Both the position numbers and the translations under genes were made by a program. Below, piece after piece: positions 13,001 through 25,200 of a stretch of 42,500 nucleotides of DNA. Every line of letters starts with the position of its first letter. Position 1 is the first letter of the stretch. This DNA comes from Neocallimastix lanati (nom. inval.) (lineage: Eukaryota; Neocallimastigomycota; Neocallimastigomycetes; Neocallimastigales; Neocallimastigaceae), in contig JACVTC010000015.1 in the NCBI GenBank assembly GCA_016946835.1, positions 827,501-870,000 on the forward strand, given 5' to 3'. The notes under the pieces are model-generated. The model was not told the origin of the DNA and did no database searches. It saw nothing but the letters and a program-made list of their open reading frames with translations.

Positions 13001-13930
13001 TAAAAAAATTTAAAAAATAATACAAATAAAGATAAACTCTTGTCCCTGAGTCTTTTAATTATTTCATTATTTTTTAAAAAAGAATTAACCACCAATAAAA
13101 CTATTTATTATAATATCTTTTTATATATTTTAATATTTAAAAAAATCAACATACATGTATTAATTCATTAATAATGATATTGTTTATTCTGTTTATAAAA
13201 AAAAAAACAATAAATAATATAGTATTAATAACATATGTATAAAGATTAATAGACTAAATTCTCAATTTTATTATTAATTATATATAGTAAAAAAAAAAAG
13301 ATGTAGAAAGTTAATAATTCTTCACTTTTTTAAATTTTTTATAATATATTTAAATATTTATTTTTATAATAATATCACTTTTTTAATATTAAATCGATTA
13401 GTAATGAAACTCTATTTATTATATATTAATATGAATTTTTTTTTGTAAATTTATAAAAATATTAATATTTAGAATTATTTTTTTTTGTCTTTTTTTCATA
13501 GTTTAAATTTAATTGGAAAAATAAATTATTACTTAAAATAAATACCAATATAATTAAATAACTTCGTTTTTAATTAATTTAAAATAATAAATTTTTATAA
13601 ATCGAGAATACATTTTATTATTTTTTAAAAAATAAACATATAAAAAAGTATTAATTTAAAGATGAATTAAAATATAATAACACATTATTATATATTATAT
13701 AATTTATTAAGAAAAAAGTAAATAATTAAAAAGAATTAATTTAAATTATTATTAATTATTAATAAATAAATATTAATATGTTAATATATATCAATATCAT
13801 GTATTTTTTAATATTTTTTTATGATTATTGTTCAACTTTTTTTTTAAAAAAATCTTAATCATTAAAATCTCATATTTTTTTTATTTATCATTATAATATC
13901 ATAGAGAATAAAAAAAATATTAACATTTTT

Positions 13931-16035
13931 ATGATAAGTCATTTAAAATCTTATTTCGGAAAAAAAAAAAAAAAAAAAAAAGAATGATGAATTAATATTA
14001 TTATGAATAATGTTTCATTTGATTATTCATTCATTAGTAATTAAATTAAAATTCAGATTATCCTTTTTATGTTTTATTTCATTCTTTATATGTATTACTA
14101 TATAAAAAAATAATCATTATTTACTAATTATTATAATTATTATTATTATTATTACTATTTTATAGTTATTCTTTAATTTATTATAATAACTTTCATATAT
14201 GTATTAATATTTAACAAAGTTAACATACATGTATTAATTTATTAATAATGGTATTTTTATTTTGTTTTTAAGATTATAAAAAATATATATAATATAGAAT
14301 TAGTAATATAAATATAAACATTCATACAAGGAAAAAAAAATACATAAAGTAATATTATTTATTATATTAATAAACTTAATTCTAAATTTTTATTATTAAA
14401 ATTAATAATTTTACACTTTTTTTTTTTTCATGAAAAATTGAAAAGAATAAAAAAAAAAATAAAATTATTTTTGTTTTTATTTACTACCATCGTTCATTAT
14501 ACATTTCTAGTTTGAATATTATTTATTACTAATAAAAAAATTTAAAAAATAATACAAATAAAGATAAACTCTTGTCCCTGAGTCTTTTAATTATTTCATT
14601 ATTTTTTAAAAAAGAATTAACCACCAATAAAACTATTTATTATGATATAATATCTTTTTATATTTTTTTTTTTTTTTGATATCTAAAAAAATTAACATAC
14701 ATGAATTAATTCATTAATAATGATATTGTTTATTCTGTTTATAAAAAAAAAACAATAAATAATATAGTATTAATAACATATATATAAACATTAATAAACC
14801 AAATTCTCAATTTTATTATTAATTTTATATAATAAAAAAAAAAGATGTAGAAAGTTAATAATTCTTCATTTTTTTTTTTAATATAAAATCTAATATTATG
14901 AATATTTGAAAAGAATAAAATGATATAATTAGTTGTATTTTTATTTGCTACCTTCTTTCTTTCATTATTCATTTCTTGGTTGATTATGATAAGTCATTTA
15001 AAATCTTATTTCGGAAAAAAAAAAAAAAAAAAAAAAAGAATGATGAATTAATATTATTATGAATAATGTTTCATTTGATTATTCATTCATTAGTAATTAA
15101 ATTAAAATTCAGATTATCCTTTTTATGTTTTATTTCATTCTTTATATGTATTACTATATAAAAAAATAATCATTATTTACTAATTATTATAATTATTATT
15201 ATTATTATTACTATTTTATAGTTATTCTTTATTTTATTATAATAACTTTCATATATGTATTAATATTTAACAAAGTTAACATACATGTATTAATTTATTA
15301 ATAATGGTATTTTTATTTTGTTTTTAAGATTATAAAAAATATATATAATATAGAATTAGTAATATAAATATAAACATTCATACAAGGAAAAAAAAATACA
15401 TAAAGTAATATTATTTATTATATTAATAAACTTAATTCTAAATTTTTATTATTAAAATTAATAATTCTACACTTTTTTTTTTTTCATGAAAAATTGAAAA
15501 GAATAAAAAAAAAAATAAAATTATTTTTGTTTTTATTTACTACCATCGTTCATTATACATTTCTAGTTTGAATATTATTTATTACTAATAAAAAAATTTA
15601 AAAAATAATACAAATAAAGATAAACTCTTGTCCCTGAGTCTTTTAATTATTTCATTATTTTTTAAAAAAGAATTAACCACCAATAAAACTATTTATTATA
15701 ATATCTTTTTATATATTTTAATATTTAAAAAAATTAACATACATGTATTAATTCATTAATAATGATATTGTTTATTCTGTTTATAAAAAAAAAAACAATA
15801 AATAATATAGTATTAATAACATATATATAAAGATTAATAGACCAAATTCTCAATTTTATTAATAATTTTATATAATAAAAAAAAAGATGTAGAAAGTTAA
15901 TAATTCTTCATTTTTTTTTTTTAATATAAAATCTAATATCATGAATAATTGAAAAGAATAAAATGATATTATTAGTATTATTAATTGTATTTTTATTTGC
16001 TACCTTCTTTCTTTCATTATTCATTTCTTGGTTTA
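13931..16035. repeat. Tandem 1.05-kb direct duplication inside the array
   Basis: 13931-14985 and 14986-about 16035 are nearly identical over most of their length, starting at ATGATAAGTCATTTAAAATC. The junction at 14983-14986 joins TTCTTGGTTGATT directly to the start of the second copy. Compared with the neighbouring 1.53-kb units this copy lacks roughly 480 bp. Confidence 0.75.
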
Positions 16036-18062
16036 ATATTTAATAAGAAACAATAGGTCACATAATATAAATGATTATACTTAATATTTTAATAATATAA
16101 TATCATAAAATTTTTTATTAATATGATATAATAGGTTTTTTTTTTTCTCTAATAGTTTTATTGGTGGTTAATTCTTTTCTAAGAAATAATGAAATAATTA
16201 AAGACTCAGGGGCAAGATTTTTTTTTTTTTATTTTTATTATTTTTAAACTTTTTTTTTATTAATAATAAATATTTAATTTCTATGTTTATTTTTATTTTT
16301 TTTAATTTTTTATAAATAATTTAAATTTAAGTTTCTTTAAAAAAAAAATATTATTAGTTATTATTATTTTTTAAAAGAAATTCTCTAGTATATTTTTATT
16401 TGTTTACCATATTTTATCTTTCAATTCATTTTTTTTAAATATAAAATAGAATAATATTCGTCTTTATTATAATATTTTTATATCAAAATATTAATTAAAA
16501 AAGTTTCTTTAATTTAGAAATATTTGTAGATTTAGGTTCAAGAATTATTTTATAATATATTTATTTTATTTTTTTAATTAATATCACTTTTTTAATATTA
16601 AACCTATTAGTAATGAAACTCTATTTATTATATATTAATATGAATTTTTTTTTGTAAATTTATAAAAATATTAATATTTAGAATTATTTTTTTTCGTCTT
16701 TTTTTCATAGTTTAAATTTAATTGAAAAAAATAAATTATTACTTAAAATAAATACCAATATAATTAAATAACTTCGTTTTTAATTAATTTAAAATAATAA
16801 AATTTTGTAAATCGAGAATACATTTTATTATTTTTTAAAAAATAAACATATAAAAAAGTATTAATTTAAAGATGAATTAAAATATAATAACACATTATTA
16901 TATATTATATAATTTATTAAGAAAAAAGTAAATAATTAAAAAGAATTAATTTAAATTATTATTAATTATTAATAAATAAATATTAATATGTTAATATATA
17001 TCAATATCATGTATTTTTTAATATTTTTTTATGATTATTGTTCAACATTTTTTTTTAAAAAAATCTTAATCATTAAAATCTCATATTTTTTTTTATTTAT
17101 CATTATAATATCATAGAGAATAAAAAAAATATTAACATTTTTATGATAAGTCATTTAAAATCTTATTTCGGAAAAAAAAAAAAAAAAAAATTAAAATCTT
17201 ATTTCGGAAAAAAAAAAAAAAAAAAAAAAAGAATGATGAATTAATATTATTATGAATAATGTTTCATTTCATTAGTAATTAAATTAAAATTCAGATTTTC
17301 CTTTTATGTTATATTTCATTCATATGTATAAAAAGAAAAAACAATAATCATTACTTACTAATCATTATAATTATTATTATTATTATTATTACTATTTTAT
17401 AGTTATTCTTTATTTTATTATAATAACTTTTATATATGTATTAATATTAAACAAAGTTAACATACATGTATTAATTTGTTGATAATAGTATTTTTATTTT
17501 GTTTTAGGATTATAACATATATGTAATATAGAATTAATAATATAAATATAAACAATCATACATGATAAAAAAAAAAGATATAATAATAATATTTAATATT
17601 AACAAACTTAATTCTAAATTTTTATTATTAAAATTAATAATTCTACATTTTTTTTTTTTTTCATGAAGAATTGAAAAGAATAAAATGATACAATTATTTT
17701 TATTTTTATTTGCTACCATCGTTCATTATACATTTCTAGTTTGAATATTATTTATTACTAATAAAAAAATTTAAAAAATAATAACAATAAAGATAAAATC
17801 TTGTCCCTGAGTCTTTTAATTATTTCATTATTTTTTAAAAAAGAATTAACCACCAATAAAACTATTTATTATAATATCTTTTTATATATTTTAATATTTA
17901 AAAAAATTAACATACATGTATTAATTCATTAATAATGATATTGTTTATTCTGTTTATAAAAAAAACAATTAATAATATAGTATTAATAACATATATATAA
18001 AGATTAATAAACCAAATTCTCAATTATATTATTAATTTTATATAATAAAAAAAAAGATGTAG

Positions 18063-18971
18063 AAAGTTAATATTAATAACGGTATTGTTTATATTTTGCT
18101 TATAAAAGAAATAAATAATATAGTATTAAAAATATAAATATAAACATAAACAAAGATACCAAAAAAAAAAAGTATGTATAATAATATTAATTTATATTAA
18201 TAAACTTAATTCTCAATTTTTAATTTTAATTATCATAATTAAAATAATTCTACTTTTTTTTTTTATTTCATGAAAAATTGAAAAGAATAATATGATACAG
18301 TTAGTTGTATCTTTATTTGCTACCATCTTTCTTTCATTATTCATTTCTTGGTTGAATATTTAATAAGAAACAATAGGTCACATAATATAAATGATTATAC
18401 TTAATATTTTAATAATATAATATCATTATAAAATTTTTATTAATATGATATAATAGGCTTTTTTTTTTTTCTCTAATAGTTTTATTGGTGGTTAATTCTT
18501 TTCTAAGAAATAATGAAATAATTAAAGACTCAGGGGCAAGATTTTTTTATTTTTATTATTTTTAAACTTTTTTTTTTATTAATAATAAATATTTAATTTT
18601 TATGTTTATTTTTATTTTTTTTAATTTTTCATAATTTAAGTTTCTTTAAAAAAAAAAATATTATTAATTATTAATATTTTTTAAAAGAAATTCTCTAGTA
18701 TATTTTGATTTGTTACCATATTTTATCTTTCAATTCATTTCAAATATTAAATAGAATAATATTCGTCTTATTTATAATATTTTTATATCAAAATATTAAT
18801 TAAAAAAGTTTCTTTAATTTAGAAATATTTGTAGATTTAGGTTCAAGAATTATTTTATAATATATTTATTTTATTTTTTTAATTAATATCACATTTTTAA
18901 TATTAAACCTATTAGTAATGAAATTCTATTTATTATATAATTAATATGAGTTTTTTTTAATAAATTTATTA

Positions 18972-19005
<34 letters not shown>

Positions 19006-20880
19006 TTTTTTTTGTCTTTTTTTCATAGTTTAAATTTAATTGGAAAAATAAATTATTACTTAAAATAAATACCAATATAATTAAATAACTTAGTTTTAAT
19101 TAATTTAAAATAAAAAGTTTTTGTAAATCGAGAATATGCTTTTATTATTTTTTTAAAATAAACATATAAAAAAAAATTACATTAAAGATGAATTAAAATA
19201 TAATAACACATTATTATATATTATATAATTTATTAAGAAAAAAGTAAATAATTAAAAAGAATTTAATTATTATTAATTATTAATAAATAAATATTAATAT
19301 GTTAATATATATCAATATCATGTATTTTTTAATATTTTTTTATGATTATTGTTCAACTTTTTTTTTTAAAAAAATCTTAATCATTAAAATCTCATATTTT
19401 TTTTTATTTATCATTATAATATAATAAAGAATAAAAAAAAATATTATTAATATTTTTATGATAAGTCATTTAAAATCTTATTTCGGAAAAAAAAAAAAAA
19501 GAATGATGAATTAATATTATTATGAATAATGTTTCATTTGATTATTCATTCATTAGTAATTAAATTAAAATTCAGATTTTCCTTTTTTTTTTTTTTTTGT
19601 TTTCATTCCTTATACTTATTATAAAAAAATTAATAATCACTACTTATTAATTATTAATATTTTATATTTATTCTTTATTATATTATAATATCTTTTATAC
19701 ATCTTAATATCTAAATTAACATACATGTATTAATATATTAATAATGAAATTGTTTATTCTGTCAATAAAAAAGATAAATAATTTAATCTTAATAATATAA
19801 ATATAAACAATCATACATGATAAAAAAAATGATATAATAATATTATTTATTATATTTATAAACTTTATTCTAAATTTTTATTATTAAAATTAATAATTCT
19901 ACACTTTTTTTTTTTTCATGAAAAATTGAAAAGAATAAAATGATACAATTATTTTTATTTTTATTTGCTACCATCGTTCATTATAGATTTCTTGTTTGAA
20001 TATTATTTATTACTAATAAAAAAAATTTAAAAAATAATAAAAAAAAAGATAAAATCTTGCCCCTTAGTTTTTAATTATTTCATTATTTATTAACCACCAA
20101 TAAAACTATTTATTATAATATAATATCATTTATATATTTTAAAAAGATTAACATCCATGTATTAATTCATTAATAATGATATTGTTTATTCTGTTTATAA
20201 AAAAAAAAAAAAAAACAATAAATAATATAGTATTATTACCATATATATAAACATTAATAGACCAAATTCTCAATTTTATTATTAATTTTATATAATAAAA
20301 AAAAAGATGTAGAAAGTTAATAATTCATTTTTTTTTTTAATATAAAATCTAATATCACGAATAATTGAAAAGAATAGAATGATATTATTAGTATTATTAG
20401 TTGTATTTTTATTTGCTACCGTCTTTCATTTTTCATTTCTTATTTGATTATTATTTATTAGTTATAAAAAATTAAAAAAATAATGAAAATTAAAATAAAA
20501 TCTTGCCCCTGAGTCTTTAATTTTTTTCATTATTTCTTAAAATAGAATTAACCACCAATTAAACTATTATAGAAAAAAAAAAAAAAAACTATTATATCAT
20601 ATTAATAAAAATTTTATTATGATATTACATAATTAAAATATAAATTTAATAATTTATATACTATGTGATCTCTATTTGTTTCCTATTAAATATTCAAACA
20701 GGAAAATGAATAATGAATGAAAGAAGGTGGCAAATAAGAATACAACGAATTGTATCATTTTATTCCTTTCAATTTTTCATGAAAAAACAAAAAAAATGAA
20801 AAATTATTTTAATAATAAAAATTAAAAATTGAGAATTAAGTTCATTAATATAATAATAATAATAATAAATATTATATATA

Positions 20881-20931
<51 letters not shown>

Positions 20932-21036
20932 CTATGTTTGTTTATGTTTATATTATTAATTTTATATTTATTTTTTTTTTTTTTTTATAAACTTTAATAA
21001 ATAATATCATTATTAATAAATTAATATATGTATGTT

Positions 21037-21070
<34 letters not shown>
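18063..21070. repeat. Large inverted repeat closing the array, arms about 480-580 bp
   Basis: The left arm (about 18063-18540) ends in ATTAAAGACTCAGGGGCAAG. The right arm (about 20500-21070) begins with its reverse complement. It then continues through the inverted AACCACCAAT, the inverted AATAGG(T/A)CACATA(G/A)TAT stretch, the inverted TTTGCTACC(A/C)TC, GAATTAAGTTCATTAATATAAT and inverted TTATTAATAATG. A 46-nt T run interrupts the right arm. The spacer is about 1.95 kb and contains one ordinary array unit. Confidence 0.7.
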
Positions 21071-21072
<2 letters not shown>

Positions 21073-21080
21073 ATAAATAT

Positions 21081-21107
21081 ATAAAAGATATAATAATAAA
21101 GAATAAA

Positions 21108-21144
<37 letters not shown>

Positions 21145-21773
21145 ATAATAATAATAATAATAATGATTGTAATTAGTAAATGATTATTATTATTACTATT
21201 TTTTTTTTTTTTTTTTTTTAAAAAAATTTATATATCCTCATTAACTCAAATTTATTTTGGAAGAAAAAACCTCAAAAATCAAATAATTTAGTATTATTCA
21301 TTAGATTATTATAAAATTAATATTAAATATAAATTCGATCAATTTTTTTTTTTAATTCTTTATAAGAATTAATTTATTTTTATATAAATATTGCTTTATA
21401 CTATTTTAATTATAAATTTTTTTTTATGTAAATATTTTAATATTAAATTATACATATATAAAATTTAAATTAACTATAAATAATACAATTTATTTAATTT
21501 TTTTTACAGTTTGTTTAATCGTAAAAACAATTGTAAATAATAATAAAAAATTATATATATATAAATAAATATAAAAAAATGTAAATAAAAAAGTAATTAG
21601 CTCATTTAAATAATAAAAAAAAAAAAAAAAAAAAAAAAAGAAAATTAATATATCAATATAACAATAAAATATTTAATATGCTATTCTATTTAATTGGTAA
21701 TGAAATATTATATTAATAATAATTTAATAATATCATAAAATAAAATTATTATATAAATATATATAAAAAAAAA
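21081..21773. other. AT-rich spacer, no gene seen
   Basis: A/T homopolymer runs, AAT/ATT microsatellites and otherwise unique AT-rich sequence separate the array from the minisatellite. A stretch near 21240-21340 is slightly more complex but has no open frame or RNA-like fold that I can recognise. Confidence 0.6.
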
Positions 21774-22107
21774 ACATAAGTAAATATTCATAAGTAAATA
21801 TTCATAAGTAAATATTCATAAGTAAATATTCATAAGTAAATATTCATAAATAAATATTCATAAGTAAATATTCATAAGTAAATATTCATAAGTAAATATT
21901 CATAAGTAAATATTCATAAGTAAATATTCATAAGTAAATATTCATAAGTAAATATTCATAAGTAAATATTCATAAGTAAATATTCATAAGTAAATATTCA
22001 TAAGTAAATATTCATAAGTAAATATTCATAAGTAAATATTCATAAGTAAATATTCATAAGTAAATATTCATAAGTAAATATTCATAAGTAAATATTCATA
22101 AGTAAAT
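21774..22107. repeat. 14-bp minisatellite (CATAAGTAAATATT), about 24 copies
   Basis: There are about 24 perfect head-to-tail copies. One variant (CATAAATAAATATT) sits near 21845. The array lies about 115 bp past the stop codon of the ankyrin gene, so it may be in or just beyond its 3' UTR. The 14-bp period cannot encode a constant peptide. Confidence 0.95.
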
Positions 22108-22183
22108 TTACCTATTTCGATCATATTATATATATATATATAAATTGATCAAAATTGTATATAAATATTTAAATATTTGTATT

Positions 22184-22215
<32 letters not shown>

Positions 22216-22222
22216 ATTACTA

Positions 22223-25200
22223 TTAATTTGATTTTATTTTTAGTTTTGTCCTTTTATTTGGCGAAATTAAAAACTCAAAAAGAGATTCATTAGAATTAAG
22301 AGAGAGAAAGTAATTTAACATTTTAGTATTGATAAAGGAATACCTTAATGACGTTCTACCCTCCCAATTTCTAATCGTAATATCTGCTCCATTTTTCAAC
22401 AAATACCTTATCACATCCGTATTACATCTGTAACAGGCATAGATCAACGGTGTTCTTCCCTTATTATCTTTAGCATTAATATTGGCACCATTCTCCACTA
22501 AATATTTTATGATCGTTAATCGATTTCTAATACATGCATACATTAAGGGGGTCTTACCTTGAAAGTTTTTATTATTTACGTCCACCCCATTTCCCACTAA
22601 AGATATTACAGTTTTTAAATTATTTAGAAGACAAGCCTGTCTTAATAATTTTTCCAAGTATTGTTGATTTCCTTCACTTAAAATATCGGCACCATTTACT
22701 ATAAAATACTTTATCATTTCATCATTACTATTTGCAAGAGCATAATTTAATAGGGTCCAATGATGATCTTTACTTTCCACGTTAATTAAGGCGCCGTGGT
22801 CTACTAAATATTTTATAGCGGCTTTATTATTTTTGGAACAGGCGTAGAATAACGGGGTTTTCTCTTCATTATCCTTTTCATTAATATTGGCACCCTTGTC
22901 TATTAGATATTTTATAATTTCTGTATTATTTCTTACGATGATAGCACGTATTAGTGGTGTTTTCCCCTCATTATCTCTGACATTAACGTTTGCACCATGC
23001 ACTACTAAATACTTTATCATTTCATTAGTACTATTTGCAAGAGCATAATTTAACGCGGTCCAATGATATTCTTTACTTTCCACGTTAATTAGAGCGCCAT
23101 GTTCTACCAAATATTTTATAGCGGCTTTATTATTTTTTATGCAGGCATGGATTAACGGGGTTTTCTCTTCATTATCCTTTTCATTAACATTGGCACCCCT
23201 ATCTATTAGATATTTTATAATTTCTGTATTATTTCTAAGGATAGCATATATTAAAGGTGTTTTCCCTTCATTATCTCTGACATTAACGTTTGCCACATGT
23301 AATACTAAATACTTTATCATTTCATTACTACCATTCTTATGGGTATAATTCAACGTGGTCCAATGATGATACTTATGATTCACGTTAATCAGAGAGCCGA
23401 ATTCTACTAAATATTTTATAGCGGCCTCATTATTTTTGTAACAGGCGTAGATTAATGGGGTTTTCTCTTCATTATCCTTTTCATTAATATTGGCACCCCT
23501 GTCTATCAGATATTTTATAATTTCTGTATTATTTCTAAGGATAGCATGCATCAGTGGTGTTTTCCCTTCATTATCTCTGTCATTAACGTTTGCTCCATGC
23601 ACTACTAAATACTTTATCATTTCATTATTACCATTCATATGGGCATAATTCAACGTAGTCCAATGATGATACTTATGATTCACGTTAATCAGAGATCCGA
23701 ATTCTACTAAATATTTTATAGCTGCCTCATTATCTTTGGAACAGGCGTAGATTAATGGGGTTTTTTCTTCATTATCCTTTTCATTAATATTGGCACCCCT
23801 ATCTATTAGATATTTTATAATTTCTGTATTATTTCTAAGGATAGCATGTATTAGTGGTGTTTTCCCTTCATTATCTTTGACATTAACGTTTGCACCATGC
23901 ACTACTAAATACTTTATCATTTCATTACTACCATTTAAAAGGGTATAAGTCAACGGGGTCCAATGAAGATGATACTTACGATTCACGTTGACGCCTGCAC
24001 CATTTTCCACTAAATATGTTATAATTTTTTCATTATTATGGAAACAAGCGTACAGTACAGGGGTTTTCCCTTCATTATCCTCTACATTAACATAGGCACC
24101 ATTTTCTACCAAATATTTTATTATTTCCTCATTATTTTTCATGCACGCATGGATTAACGGTGTTCTATCTAACGAATCTTTATAATTTATATATGGACCA
24201 CTTTTCCTTACTAAATACTTTATAATATCATTACTACAATATACAATGGCATAATTCAATGGGGTCCAATGGAAATTTTTGCTTTTCACATCCATTCTTG
24301 CTCCGTTTTCCAATAAATACTTGATAACTTCTTCATTGTTTTTGATACATGCATATACTAATGGAGTTTCCCCTTTCACATCTTCTAAATTTACATTGGC
24401 ACCTCTGTCTACTAGAAACTTTATAATTTCTTTATTATTTTGGATGCGTGAATACGTTAAAAAAGGAGATTTCTCGTAGGGATCTTCAGTACTCATGACT
24501 TCACCCTCTTTTTCTATAGATTTTATAATTTCAAAATTATTAAAATTTTTACTCCAATCACAAAGATATACCAATGGACTTTTTCTTTCATTATCTATAC
24601 TATTAATGTCAGCACCATTTTCCACTAAATATTTTATAATCATTTCATTATTGTGGATACAGGCATAGATTAATGGGTTTTTCTCTTCACTATCCTTAAC
24701 ATTTATATTAGCACCATTTTCCACTAAATAGCGTACAATTCTAAACTTTATATAATATGAATTATTCATACAAGCAAAAATTAAAGGAGTGCGACTATTT
24801 GAATCCCTAGCATTGATATCGGCACCTCTTTCCACTAAATATTTTATCATTTCTTCATTATTTCTGTAGCAAGCAATCATTAACAGGGTTTGTCCATAGT
24901 TATAGAAGTGATCATTAACGTCAATCCCATCATCCACCATTCGTTTTATCATTTTATTATTATCTTTAAAAAATGCATCAACCAGAAGGAATCCATCATC
25001 AGAATACTTAATGTTAATTACAGCACCTTTTTCTATCAAATATTCCACAACATCATCATTATTATTTTCAAATGCATAGATCAATGCCGTTTTCTTGTTC
25101 TTATCTCTAATATTGATTTCAGCACCGCTTTCGATCAAAAATTTTATGATTTCAAAATTATTCGAATCATTAGAATCGTGACAGGTAGGAGAAGAACATT

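Larger units (their letters stand above)
9200..21080. repeat. Gene-free array of long AT-rich repeats (units about 1.05-1.53 kb, variable composition)
   Basis: The landmark TTCGG followed by a long A run and GAATGATGAATTAATATT recurs at 10888, 12421, 13955, 15010, 17167/17203 and 19482. The first three are 1533 and 1534 bp apart, the next 1055, and the last intervals about 2.2-2.3 kb, where extra modules are present. Other recurring landmarks are GTAATGAAACTCTATTTATTA (near 10381, 11870, 13400, 16608, 18916), ATTTGCTACCATC and ATGTAGAAAGTTAATAATTCTTCA. The minus-strand reading frames of 61-77 codons inside it are short, poly-Lys/Phe rich and not shared as conserved frames. I see no transposase, reverse transcriptase or RNA gene. 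Confidence 0.85.

Noticed and set aside
14739-14972. Minus-strand frames of 61-77 codons inside the array (also 17534-17719)
   Set aside because: They are Lys/Ile/Phe low-complexity, are not open in the other array copies, and show no signal of selection.
20884-21230. Telomere or chromosome end at the poly(T)/poly(A)-rich zone
   Set aside because: No short G-rich telomeric repeat is present, and genes continue on the right.
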